From the NCBI GenBank assembly GCA_902595375.1, contig CACJPW010000001.1, positions 62,001 to 126,000 on the forward strand: 64,000 nucleotides of DNA. Direction: 5' to 3'. This document shows positions 46,705 through 54,976 of this stretch, piece by piece (within the stretch, counting starts at the first letter, position 1; each line of letters starts with the position of its first letter). A program made the translations under genes and the position numbers. Source of the stretch: an uncultured Pelagibacteraceae bacterium (GTDB taxonomy: Bacteria > Pseudomonadota > Alphaproteobacteria > Pelagibacterales > Pelagibacteraceae). The notes beneath the pieces were generated by a model. It was not told the origin of the DNA. It did no database searches and was given only the letters and a program-made list of their open reading frames with translations.

Positions 46705-48687
46705 GTGAGTGTAAATTTAAATCATTTATCAAACGCAATAAGGTTTTTATCGGTCGATGCTGTGCAAAAAGCTAATTCCGGTCATCCTGGAATGCCTATG
46801 GGTATGGCAGATGTTGCTACGGTTTTATTTAAATACCACCTGAGGTTTAATCCAAAAAATCCAAATTGGATTAATAGAGATAGATTTGTTTTATCTGCGG
46901 GACACGGTTCTATGTTGCTTTACTCTTTGCTTTACTTAACAGGATACAAAAGTGTTTCAATCGAAGATATTAAAAATTTTAGACAACTAAATTCTATTTG
47001 TGCAGGTCATCCTGAATATAAAAAAGGAACTGGGATTGAAACTACTACTGGTCCCTTAGGTCAAGGCTTGGCAAATGCCGTGGGTATGGCGATAGCTGAG
47101 GAAATCTATAGAAAAAAATTCGGCAAAAATGTTATAAATAATAAAACCTATGTCATCGCAAGTGATGGAGATCTCATGGAGGGAATAAGCCATGAAGCCA
47201 TGAGTTTAGCGGGTCATCTAAAATTAAAAAATTTAATAGTTTTTTTTGATAATAATAAGATATCGATAGACGGCTCTACTTCACTAAGTGTGTCTGATAA
47301 TTATAAAAAAAGATTTGAGTCATATGGTTGGAATTTTATAGATATCAATGGACATAATGAAAAACAAATATCAAAAGCGATCTCGAAAGCATCAAAATCT
47401 AATAAGCCGTCTATAATATCTTGTAAAACGGTAATAGGTTTTGGCTCCCCAAATAAGTCTGGTAAAGCCTCATCTCACGGTTCACCATTAGGAGAAGAAG
47501 AAGTTAAATTGGTTAGAAAAAAACTTAAATGGAATTATCAACCATTCGAAATTCCTCAAAAAATTTTGGATGAATGGAGAAAAATTGGTGACAAAGGTGA
47601 ATTGTTAGAAAAAAAATGGCAAGAAACAATTAAAATAAAAAATAGTAAAATGTTAATTGAATTAGAAAATAAATTTATAAATTCTGCTTTAGATAATCTT
47701 AAGAGTTTAATTGAAAAAGAAAAAACAAAGTATTTTGATACAAAGCCAAGTTTAGCTACACGACAATGCTCAATGGCATCAATTGAAAGCATTTCCTCTA
47801 TACTTCCTCAATTAATTGGTGGCTCAGCTGACCTAAGTGGTTCTAATAATACAAAAACTAATAATTCAAAAATTATTAATTCAAAAAACTTCAACGGGAA
47901 TTATATACATTATGGAGTAAGAGAACATGGTATGTCAGCAATAATGAATGGTTTGGCTCTTTACGGAGGCTTAATACCCTATGGTGGAACATTTTTAATT
48001 TTTTCAGATTATAGTAAGCCTGCTATCAGATTATCTGCTTTAATGGGTCTTAAAGTAATATATATTTTTTCTCATGACTCAATTGGTTTAGGGGAAGATG
48101 GTCCTACTCATCAACCTATCGAACAACTTACGGGGCTAAGAGCTATTCCTAACTTAAATGTTTTTAGACCTGCAGATATCAATGAAACTCTTGAATGTTG
48201 GGAAATAGCTTTAAAAAGTTCTAACACTCCTAGTGCTATTGCTTTATCTAGACAAAAAGTTCCTTACATAAATCCTAAGAATACAAAAGAAAATAAATGT
48301 GAAAAAGGCGCTTACGTTGTACGTATCACTTCTCATGAAAACAATTTAACAATAGTTGCTTCTGGAACTGAAGTTGAGCTAGCTTTAAAAGTTCAAGAAA
48401 AGTTAAAAGAAAGTAATATTCATTCAAAAGTTGTTTCGATGCCGTGTATGGAACTTTTTGATAAACAAACAAAAGATTTTCGTAACGACATTATTGAAGA
48501 GAGTTCTTTAGTTGTTACCTTAGAGGCGGGAAGTGTGATATCTTGGCAAAAATATGTAAGAAATAAAGGAATGAATATAGGTATAGATCAGTTTGGAGAA
48601 AGTGCACCTTATAAAGATCTTTATGATCGTTTTGATTTATCGGAGGATAAGCTAGCAAATTTCATTCAAAAAAAATTAAGAGAATAA
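46705..48687 (+). CDS. tkt: Transketolase
   Basis: The 660-residue TPP enzyme has NSGHPGMPMGMADVATVLF, the TPP motif IASDGDLMEGISHEAMSLAG and the pyrimidine-domain motif SIGLGEDGPTHQPIEQL. It moves two-carbon ketol groups between sugar phosphates. The start is GTG at 46705. pgk follows after 9 nt. Alphaproteobacteria usually carry gap between tkt and pgk; it is absent here. Confidence 0.97.
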   Translation: MSVNLNHLSNAIRFLSVDAVQKANSGHPGMPMGMADVATVLFKYHLRFNPKNPNWINRDRFVLSAGHGSMLLYSLLYLTGYKSVSIEDIKNFRQLNSICAGHPEYKKGTGIETTTGPLGQGLANAVGMAIAEEIYRKKFGKNVINNKTYVIASDGDLMEGISHEAMSLAGHLKLKNLIVFFDNNKISIDGSTSLSVSDNYKKRFESYGWNFIDINGHNEKQISKAISKASKSNKPSIISCKTVIGFGSPNKSGKASSHGSPLGEEEVKLVRKKLKWNYQPFEIPQKILDEWRKIGDKGELLEKKWQETIKIKNSKMLIELENKFINSALDNLKSLIEKEKTKYFDTKPSLATRQCSMASIESISSILPQLIGGSADLSGSNNTKTNNSKIINSKNFNGNYIHYGVREHGMSAIMNGLALYGGLIPYGGTFLIFSDYSKPAIRLSALMGLKVIYIFSHDSIGLGEDGPTHQPIEQLTGLRAIPNLNVFRPADINETLECWEIALKSSNTPSAIALSRQKVPYINPKNTKENKCEKGAYVVRITSHENNLTIVASGTEVELALKVQEKLKESNIHSKVVSMPCMELFDKQTKDFRNDIIEESSLVVTLEAGSVISWQKYVRNKGMNIGIDQFGESAPYKDLYDRFDLSEDKLANFIQKKLRE

Positions 48688-48696
48688 TCTACATTA

Positions 48697-49887
48697 ATGG
48701 ATAAAATAAATTTTTTTCCTAGTAATTTTAATGTTAAAAATAAAAAAATAATTTTAAGATTGGATTTAAATGTCCCCATTAAAGATAAGATAATTACGGA
48801 CGATACAAGGATTTTATTATGTTTACCTTTTGTGAAAGAATTAATTAATAAGAAAGCAAAAATAATTATTTTAAGTCATTTAGGACGACCAGAAGGAAAA
48901 AAAGACTCTACCCTTTCTTTAGCACCAATTTATAAATACCTTAAAAAGAACCTTCAAACAAATGTTTATTTCTACATGGGTAATTTTGACGATGAGGTAG
49001 AAAATAAGTTTTCTCACTTAAAAGAAGGTGAAGTGATATTAATTGAGAATATTAGATATTTTGAAGAGGAAACAAATAATGACGAAAATTTTGCAAAAAA
49101 GTTAGGTTCACTTGGTGATATTTATATCAATGATGCTTTTTCATGTTCTCATAGAAAACAAACTTCAATCCATAAGATTACTAAATTTATAGATAAGAGT
49201 TTTGCTGGCCCTTTATTGAAGAAAGAGATCGATGCAATAAATCTTGTTATTAAAAATAAAAAAGAACCAGTAACATGTATTATTGGTGGATCAAAAATCT
49301 CAACAAAGATTAATGTAATTACAAGCTTAATAGAAAAAATTAATAATCTAATTATTGTTGGTGCAATGGCTAATAATTTTTTTATTTTTAAAAATTTAAA
49401 AGTTGGGAAGTCTTTAATTGAGAATAATTCAAATGAAATTATTAAAAAGATATATAATAAAGCTGACAAAAATAATTGTGAAATAATTATTCCTAATGAT
49501 TGTTTAGTTGGTACAAACTATAAGGGAGAAGGAAAAAATAAAAACCTCGAACAAATTGAAGACAATGAAATTATTTTAGATATTGGGTCAAATACGATTA
49601 ATAAAATTAAACGAATAATTGATCAATCTAAAACAGTTTTATGGAATGGGCCAGCAGGATATTTTGAGAATAAAAATTTTCTTAATGGAACTATTTCTAT
49701 TGCCGAAGCTATTTCGAAAAGTACTAGTGAAAAGAGATTAATTTCAGTTGTTGGTGGAGGAGATACCCTGGCTGCAATTAATAATAGTAAAAACGAACTT
49801 TCTTTTTCTCACTTATCAACAGCAGGTGGTGCATTTTTAGAATACTTAGAAGGAAAAGACTTGCCTGGTCTAAGTGTTTTAAAATAA
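48697..49887 (+). CDS. pgk: Phosphoglycerate kinase
   Basis: The 396 residues have RLDLNVPIKDKIITDDTR, the substrate site LSHLGRPEGK, INDAFSCSHRKQTS and the C-terminal nucleotide motif SVVGGGDTLAAIN with LSTAGGAFLEYLEG. It interconverts 1,3-bisphosphoglycerate and 3-phosphoglycerate with ATP synthesis. With tkt before and fba 10 nt after, it forms a central-carbon operon. Confidence 0.97.
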   Translation: MDKINFFPSNFNVKNKKIILRLDLNVPIKDKIITDDTRILLCLPFVKELINKKAKIIILSHLGRPEGKKDSTLSLAPIYKYLKKNLQTNVYFYMGNFDDEVENKFSHLKEGEVILIENIRYFEEETNNDENFAKKLGSLGDIYINDAFSCSHRKQTSIHKITKFIDKSFAGPLLKKEIDAINLVIKNKKEPVTCIIGGSKISTKINVITSLIEKINNLIIVGAMANNFFIFKNLKVGKSLIENNSNEIIKKIYNKADKNNCEIIIPNDCLVGTNYKGEGKNKNLEQIEDNEIILDIGSNTINKIKRIIDQSKTVLWNGPAGYFENKNFLNGTISIAEAISKSTSEKRLISVVGGGDTLAAINNSKNELSFSHLSTAGGAFLEYLEGKDLPGLSVLK

Positions 49888-49897
49888 ATAATATTTT

Positions 49898-50914
49898 ATG
49901 ACTTTAAATGAAATAGCGAAAAAAATGTGCGCTAGAGGTAAGGGTATTTTAGCAGCAGATGAAAGTACAGGTACTATAGCAAAAAGATTCAAAAGTATAA
50001 ATGTTGAAAATTTAGAAAAAAATAGATTAAATTTTCGTCAAACATTATTTAATGCGAGCGCGATGAAAGAGTGCATAGGAGGAGTAATTTTATTCGATGA
50101 AACAATTAGACAAAAAACAACTTTAGGGCCTACTATACCTGAACTAATTTCAAAAAATGGAGCAATACCAGGTATCAAAGTTGATAAAGGAGCTAAACCT
50201 TTAGCGGGATCTAATGAAGAGACAATAACTGAAGGTTTGGATAGTTTGAGAGAAAGATTAAACGAATATTATGATTTAGGAGCTAGGTTTACTAAATGGA
50301 GAGCTGTATATAAAATTACTGAAAGACTTCCTTCTTCTCAATCAATTAAATCTAACGCACATGCACTAGCAAGATACGCTGCTTTAGTCCAAGAAGCAAA
50401 AATGGTTCCAATAATTGAGCCAGAAGTACTGATGGATGGATCACATAATATTGATAAATGTTATACAGTTACAACAAATGTTTTAAATGAGTGCTACAAT
50501 GAATTGGAAATTCATAAAGTTGATTTAAAAGGAACTGTTTTAAAACCTAACATGATTATACCTGGCTCTGAATGTAAAGATAAATCTAGTACCGAAGAAA
50601 TAGCAAAAAAAACATTAGATTGTTTAAAAAAAAACGTACCTAGTGAAGTACCAGGTATAGCTTTTTTATCAGGTGGTCAATCTGAAATTGAGTCTAGCAA
50701 AAATTTAAATTCCATTAATAAAATAAATGATAGCAATTTTTTAATTACTTTTTCTTATGGTAGAGGGTTGCAAGCTAGTGCATTAAAAGAATTTGGAAAA
50801 AATCAAAATAATACAAAAATTATTCAAAAAGCTTTTAACCACAGAGCTAAAATGAATGGCTTGTCTTCAAAAGGAGAGTGGACTGAAGAATTGGAAAAAG
50901 GGGCTGCAGCTTAA
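49898..50914 (+). CDS. fba: Fructose-bisphosphate aldolase, class I
   Basis: The 338-residue protein has the class I hallmarks GKGILAADESTGTIAKRF, ATLGPTIPEL-like KTTLGPTIPEL, RFTKWRAVYKI, IEPEVLMDG and the Schiff-base Lys in GTVLKPNMIIPG. It cleaves or forms fructose 1,6-bisphosphate without a metal. No phosphofructokinase is in the window, so the gluconeogenic direction is plausible. It ends 5 nt before thiE. Confidence 0.97.
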   Translation: MTLNEIAKKMCARGKGILAADESTGTIAKRFKSINVENLEKNRLNFRQTLFNASAMKECIGGVILFDETIRQKTTLGPTIPELISKNGAIPGIKVDKGAKPLAGSNEETITEGLDSLRERLNEYYDLGARFTKWRAVYKITERLPSSQSIKSNAHALARYAALVQEAKMVPIIEPEVLMDGSHNIDKCYTVTTNVLNECYNELEIHKVDLKGTVLKPNMIIPGSECKDKSSTEEIAKKTLDCLKKNVPSEVPGIAFLSGGQSEIESSKNLNSINKINDSNFLITFSYGRGLQASALKEFGKNQNNTKIIQKAFNHRAKMNGLSSKGEWTEELEKGAAA

Positions 50915-50919
50915 AGCTA

Positions 50920-51522
50920 TTGAAAAGATTTGTATATTTAGTTTCACCGTCAAAAATAACAAAAGATTTTTATCAAAACTTAGATAAGGTTTTATCTTTT
51001 AAAAATGTGAAATTCTTTCAATTAAGATTAAAGAATATAAGCAATTTTAAACTGATTACAATTGCCAAAAAAATTAGAAAAATTACAACTAAACACAAAG
51101 TGAAGTTTATTTTAAATGATAATTTTCTTTTAGTAAATAAGACTAAAGCAGATGGGTGTCATATGGGACAATTTGATGGATCATTTGAAATTGCAAGAAA
51201 AAAACTTAACAATAAAATTTTGGGAATAACTTGCCATAATTCAAAAGTTCTTGCTAAAAATGCTGTCAAACTTAAAACAAATTATATTGCTCTTGGATCA
51301 TTTTTTAAATCTAGACTTAAGCCTAATGCAAAAAAAGCAAATCTTAGTGTTTTAAAGTGGTCAAAAAAGAACTTTAAAAAGCCAATTGTAGTAATTGGAG
51401 GAATTAACAATCTAAATTATAAAAAATTACTAAACGCCGGAGCAAAATATATTGCAATATCAAGTTTTATTTGGGATAACCCCAGGTTAAAACCCGAATT
51501 AGCAATTAGAAAGTTTGTATGA
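50920..51522 (+). CDS. thiE: Thiamine-phosphate synthase-like protein
   Basis: The 200-residue TIM-barrel protein matches ThiE in order: FFQLRLKNIS, FILNDNFLL, ADGCHMGQFDG, ILGITCHNS, YIALGSFF and VVIGGIN. ThiE joins HMP-PP and thiazole phosphate. Several canonical residues differ (IALGSFFKSRLKP for the usual IGFGPIFPT-like segment), so it may be a divergent ThiE or TenI-like protein. The start is TTG at 50920; no ATG fits. The stop overlaps the efp ATG by 4 nt. Confidence 0.82.
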   Translation: MKRFVYLVSPSKITKDFYQNLDKVLSFKNVKFFQLRLKNISNFKLITIAKKIRKITTKHKVKFILNDNFLLVNKTKADGCHMGQFDGSFEIARKKLNNKILGITCHNSKVLAKNAVKLKTNYIALGSFFKSRLKPNAKKANLSVLKWSKKNFKKPIVVIGGINNLNYKKLLNAGAKYIAISSFIWDNPRLKPELAIRKFV

Positions 51523-52082
51523 AAATCACTGCTAACGAAATAAAACCTGGTATGATAATTGAGCATAAGAATGATTACTGGAATGTTTTAAAAATTCAAC
51601 ATGTCAAACCTGGGAAGGGCGGAGCTTTCAACCAAGTAGAACTAAAGAGTATAATTAAAGGGACTAAACTTAATGAGAGATTTAGATCAAACGAAAATAT
51701 TGAAAAAGCTGAGGTAATAGAAAAAAAGTTTAATTTTTTATACATAAGTGGAAATTCTTGCCATTTTATGGATAATAATACTTTTGAGCAGGTGGAAATA
51801 TCAAAGATTGTAATAGGTGAAAAATTTAAACTTTTAAAAGAAAATTTAGAAGTCACTATATCGTTCATGGAAGAAAAACCAATTTCAATCGAACTTCCAA
51901 AAAATATAGAGTGCATTATTCAAAATACAGATGCAGCTATAAAAAACCAAACTGCTTCTTCCTCATATAAGCCTGCTTTGCTTGACTGTGGTATTAAGGT
52001 TGATGTGCCACCCTTCATTGAAATAGGGGAAAAAATTATTATTGATACTCGAACATTAGAGTATGTGAAAAGAGTTAATTGA
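51519..52082 (+). CDS. efp: Elongation factor P
   Basis: The 187 residues form the three-barrel EF-P: KITANEIKPGMIIEH at the start and the tip loop HVKPGKGGAF with the modifiable Lys33. The C-terminal region has CGIKVDVPPFIEIGEKIIIDT. EF-P rescues ribosomes stalled at proline runs. Whether Lys33 is modified by EpmA here is unknown; epmA is not in the window. It overlaps thiE and suhB at both ends. Confidence 0.97.
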   Translation: MKITANEIKPGMIIEHKNDYWNVLKIQHVKPGKGGAFNQVELKSIIKGTKLNERFRSNENIEKAEVIEKKFNFLYISGNSCHFMDNNTFEQVEISKIVIGEKFKLLKENLEVTISFMEEKPISIELPKNIECIIQNTDAAIKNQTASSSYKPALLDCGIKVDVPPFIEIGEKIIIDTRTLEYVKRVN

Positions 52083-52885
52083 TGAGATTAAATTCTCCTC
52101 ATTTAAATATAATTACTAAAGCTTGTATGAAAGCGTCAAGATCTTTAATTAGAGATTTTGGAGAAATAGAAAAACTTCAAGTATCGACAAAAGCACCAGG
52201 AGACTTTGTTACGTCTGCAGATAAAAGAACCGAAAAAATTTTAATTGAGGAGTTGCAAAAAGCTCATCCAGATTATGGAATTTTAACCGAGGAAACTGGA
52301 GTAATAAATAAGTCGAATTTAAGTAAAAGATGGATAATTGATCCTATTGATGGTACCTCAAATTTTTTGAACGGTATTCCACAATTTGCTATCTCTATAG
52401 GTTACGAGGAAAATAATGAGATTAAATGTGGAGTTATATTCGATCCTATAAAAAACGAAATGTTTTTTGCTGAAAAAGGAAATGGTGCTTATCTAAATAA
52501 TTCTAGAATAAGAGTTTCTAATAAAAAAAAACTTGAAAATGCTTTACTAGTCACAGGCGGTCCAAAAAATTCTAGTAAAATTAAAGATAAGATTTTTTCA
52601 GAATTTATCTTAGTTTCAAAAAAAATATTATCCCCAATAAGAAAATTTGGAAGTGCAGCTTTAGATTTAGCTTATGTGTCCTGTGGAAGATTTGACGGCC
52701 TATGGCAGAGAGAATTAAATTTGTGGGATATAGCTGCTGGTATAATTATTTTGAAAGAGGCTGGTGGATTCATAGATTATTTTGAAAAAGATAGTAAGTT
52801 ACCCCTAAAAAGGAACATTTTAGCATCTAACGCTAATATTCATGAAGAACTTAAGGGTTTAATTATTAAAAAAGATATTGAGTAA
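52082..52885 (+). CDS. suhB: Inositol-1-monophosphatase family protein (SuhB)
   Basis: The 267 residues have the metal-binding motif WIIDPIDGTSNFLNGIPQF, EKILIEELQKAHPDYGILTEE upstream and the C-terminal LNLWDIAAGIIILKEAGG. It dephosphorylates inositol 1-phosphate or similar substrates; SuhB also joins rRNA antitermination complexes in E. coli. I chose ATG at 52082, overlapping the efp stop by 1 nt, over TTG one codon earlier. The efp-suhB order is common in alphaproteobacteria. Confidence 0.93.
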   Translation: MRLNSPHLNIITKACMKASRSLIRDFGEIEKLQVSTKAPGDFVTSADKRTEKILIEELQKAHPDYGILTEETGVINKSNLSKRWIIDPIDGTSNFLNGIPQFAISIGYEENNEIKCGVIFDPIKNEMFFAEKGNGAYLNNSRIRVSNKKKLENALLVTGGPKNSSKIKDKIFSEFILVSKKILSPIRKFGSAALDLAYVSCGRFDGLWQRELNLWDIAAGIIILKEAGGFIDYFEKDSKLPLKRNILASNANIHEELKGLIIKKDIE

Positions 52886-52912
52886 AATTAATTATTCATA
52901 TAAAAAACGCTC

Positions 52913-53137
52913 ATGAAAAAAAACACTCACCCAAACTATCACAAAATCAAAGTTGTGATGACAGATGGCTCAACTTTTGAGACTAGATCCACTTGGGGTA
53001 AAGAAAACGACACATTAAAATTAGATATAGATCCAAAGTCTCACTACGCTTGGACAGGTGGAACTCAGAAAGTTTTAGATAAAGGGAGAGTAAGTAAATA
53101 TAATAAAAAATTTAGCAACCTGAGATCAAAAAAATAA
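52913..53137 (+). CDS. rpmE: 50S ribosomal protein L31, zinc-free type
   Basis: The 74-residue protein has [20 protein letters not shown] and the C-terminal [20 protein letters not shown] typical of L31. The four Cys of the zinc-binding form are all missing, so this is a C-minus L31 that does not need zinc. It sits on the large-subunit side of the intersubunit bridge. Confidence 0.96.
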   Translation: MKKNTHPNYHKIKVVMTDGSTFETRSTWGKENDTLKLDIDPKSHYAWTGGTQKVLDKGRVSKYNKKFSNLRSKK

Positions 53138-53139
53138 TT

Positions 53140-53724
53140 ATGACTGATACACCTTTCATGCCAAAAGCTACTGCAGTTTGGTTAGTTGAAAACACAACTT
53201 TAACATTTAAGCAGATTGCAGAATTTTGTAATTTACATGAATTGGAAATTAAAGGAATAGCAGATGGTGATGTAGCAAAAGGTATCAAGGCTTACAACCC
53301 AATACTAGCTGGGCAACTATCTAGAGAGGAAATTGAAAAATGTTCCAAAAATCCAGAAAAGAAATTAACTTTAGTAAAAAAATTAGATGAAATAGAAGTA
53401 AAAGAAAGAAAAAAACCTAAATATACACCTTTATCAAAAAGACAAGATAGACCTGATGCTATACTTTGGTTATGTAAAAATGCCTCTGAGCTAACGGACG
53501 GTCAAATTTCAAGACTTGTAGGGAGCACTAAAGGCACTGTATCACTAATAAGAAAAAGAAGTTATTGGAACTTTTCAAATCTTAAACCCCGTGACCCAGT
53601 TATTTTAGCCTTATGCTCTCAGGATGCTTTCCAAAAAAGTTTGGACAAAGCTAAAAGAAGGGTTGAGAGAGAGAAAAAAGCCAAAATTAGAGAGGAAAAA
53701 AAGGCTCAAGCTGCATCACTATAG
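53140..53724 (+). CDS. trcR: TrcR-like cell-cycle transcriptional regulator (DUF1013)
   Basis: The 194 residues start FMPKATAVWLVENTTLTFKQIAEFC, an HTH-like segment, and carry a second one (RPDAILWLCKNASELTDGQISRLVGSTK) near residue 105, followed by a basic helical tail. This is the alphaproteobacterial DUF1013 family, whose members are annotated as TrcR cell-cycle regulators. Targets are unknown here. It is 2 nt downstream of rpmE. Confidence 0.85.
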   Translation: MTDTPFMPKATAVWLVENTTLTFKQIAEFCNLHELEIKGIADGDVAKGIKAYNPILAGQLSREEIEKCSKNPEKKLTLVKKLDEIEVKERKKPKYTPLSKRQDRPDAILWLCKNASELTDGQISRLVGSTKGTVSLIRKRSYWNFSNLKPRDPVILALCSQDAFQKSLDKAKRRVEREKKAKIREEKKAQAASL

Positions 53725-53774
53725 ACAAATAAATTTTCAGATGTTAACAAGCTCTGGATTAACAGGAGGTTTTT

Positions 53775-53969
53775 ATTAAAATAGACGTTAAAGACAATAA
53801 TGTAGAACAAGCAATTAGAGTTCTCAAAAGAAAATTGCAAAAAGAGGGATTTTTTAAAATTATGAAAATGAAAAGTACCTATGAAAAGCCATCTGAAAAA
53901 AAAAAGAGAGTCCAAACTGAAAATTTAAAAAGAATAAAAAAACTTCAAAAACTAAAGAATAGATATTAA
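53775..53969 (+). CDS. rpsU: 30S ribosomal protein S21 with an AUU start codon
   Basis: The 64-residue product reads (M)KIDVKDNNVEQAIRVLKRK and has EGFFKIMKMKSTYEKPSEKK, plain S21. There is no ATG, GTG or TTG at the start. A perfect AGGAGG (53764-53769) lies 5 nt before ATT at 53775, and an in-frame stop sits at 53760, so AUU is the best start. The next in-frame Met is far inside the protein. AUU starts are rare; infC is the classic case, controlled by IF3. Standard gene callers would miss this gene. cspA follows after 21 nt. Confidence 0.93.
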   Translation: MKIDVKDNNVEQAIRVLKRKLQKEGFFKIMKMKSTYEKPSEKKKRVQTENLKRIKKLQKLKNRY

Positions 53970-53990
53970 TTTAAAATGAGAGGATTAAAT

Positions 53991-54194
53991 ATGCCATCAG
54001 GTAAAGTAAAATGGTTTAACGCCAAAAAAGGATATGGCTTTATAACCGATGATGAAACAAAAAAAGATATATTTCTTCATGTTTCAGCACTGGAAAATTC
54101 AAAATTAAGAGTATTAAAAGAAGAACAAACAATTATCTACGATATAAAAGAAGAAAAAGATAAATTACAAGCTATTAATATTAAGAAAAAATAA
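53991..54194 (+). CDS. cspA: Cold-shock-domain protein
   Basis: The 67-residue protein is one cold-shock domain: GKVKWFNAKKGYGFIT (RNP1-like) and DIFLHVSAL (RNP2-like), then a lysine-rich end. It binds single-stranded RNA or DNA as a chaperone. I chose ATG 53991, preceded by GAGAGGA, over an ATG at 53976 that would put five atypical residues in front. It lies just after rpsU, a pairing often seen in alphaproteobacteria. Confidence 0.95.
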   Translation: MPSGKVKWFNAKKGYGFITDDETKKDIFLHVSALENSKLRVLKEEQTIIYDIKEEKDKLQAINIKKK

Positions 54195-54199
54195 TTTAT

Positions 54200-54276
<77 letters not shown>

Positions 54277-54277
54277 A

Positions 54278-54976
54278 TTACAGATAAAAATTAGATTTTT
54301 TGCTGTCTTTGAGAAATCCCTTTACAGTATCTATTGTCATATCTTTGAAGCTTTTTCCAAACGAGTCGATTTGGTCAATAACTTTTGGAGGCATTGTGAT
54401 TATATGACAATTTAATTGTTTTGCTTGTATAAAATTATATGCTTCACGAGTACTTGCCCAAAGTATTTCTACATTTTTAAATTTTTTTGCTAATTTTATA
54501 CTTTTTTTAAATACTGGCACAGGATCTTTACCCTTATCAGCCATTCGACCTGCGAATATAGAGATAATTGTTTTAGTTTTTTTATTTAATTTTTTAAGAA
54601 TATATTTTGTTTGATTAAATGTGTAAACTGCTGTGATATTTAGATTGACACCCTTATCACTTAATTCTTTGATAACTGATCCCATAAAGCTTCCTTGTGA
54701 ATTAACAATCGGGATTTTAACGTAAACATTTTTTGACCAAGCATTTATTTTGTAAGCCTGTCTTAGCATTTCCTTTGGATTATCTGCGAATACCTCAAAA
54801 GAAATTGGTTTTTTCTTACAAATTTTCAAAATTTTAAGACAGTATTCTTCATAATTTTTGGCACCAGCTAGTCTCATTAGACTTGGATTAGTAGTAAAAC
54901 CATCAACTAGTGATTTTTTGTTGTAAAATTTTATTGTATTAAAATTTGCGATGTCACAAAAAATTTTCGTTTTCAT
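54278..54976 (-). CDS. tal: Transaldolase, short (TalC/MipB) type
   Basis: The 232 residues are the compact transaldolase/fructose-6-phosphate aldolase form: IFCDIANFNTIKFYN, DGFTTNPSLMRLAGAKNY, the Schiff-base lysine in NVYVKIPIVNSQG, NITAVYTFNQ and ISIFAGRMADKGKDP. Transaldolase moves C3 units in the pentose phosphate pathway and would complement the tkt here. The start overlaps pntB by 1 nt. Aldolase activity alone is possible. Confidence 0.9.
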   Translation of the reverse strand: MKTKIFCDIANFNTIKFYNKKSLVDGFTTNPSLMRLAGAKNYEEYCLKILKICKKKPISFEVFADNPKEMLRQAYKINAWSKNVYVKIPIVNSQGSFMGSVIKELSDKGVNLNITAVYTFNQTKYILKKLNKKTKTIISIFAGRMADKGKDPVPVFKKSIKLAKKFKNVEILWASTREAYNFIQAKQLNCHIITMPPKVIDQIDSFGKSFKDMTIDTVKGFLKDSKKSNFYL

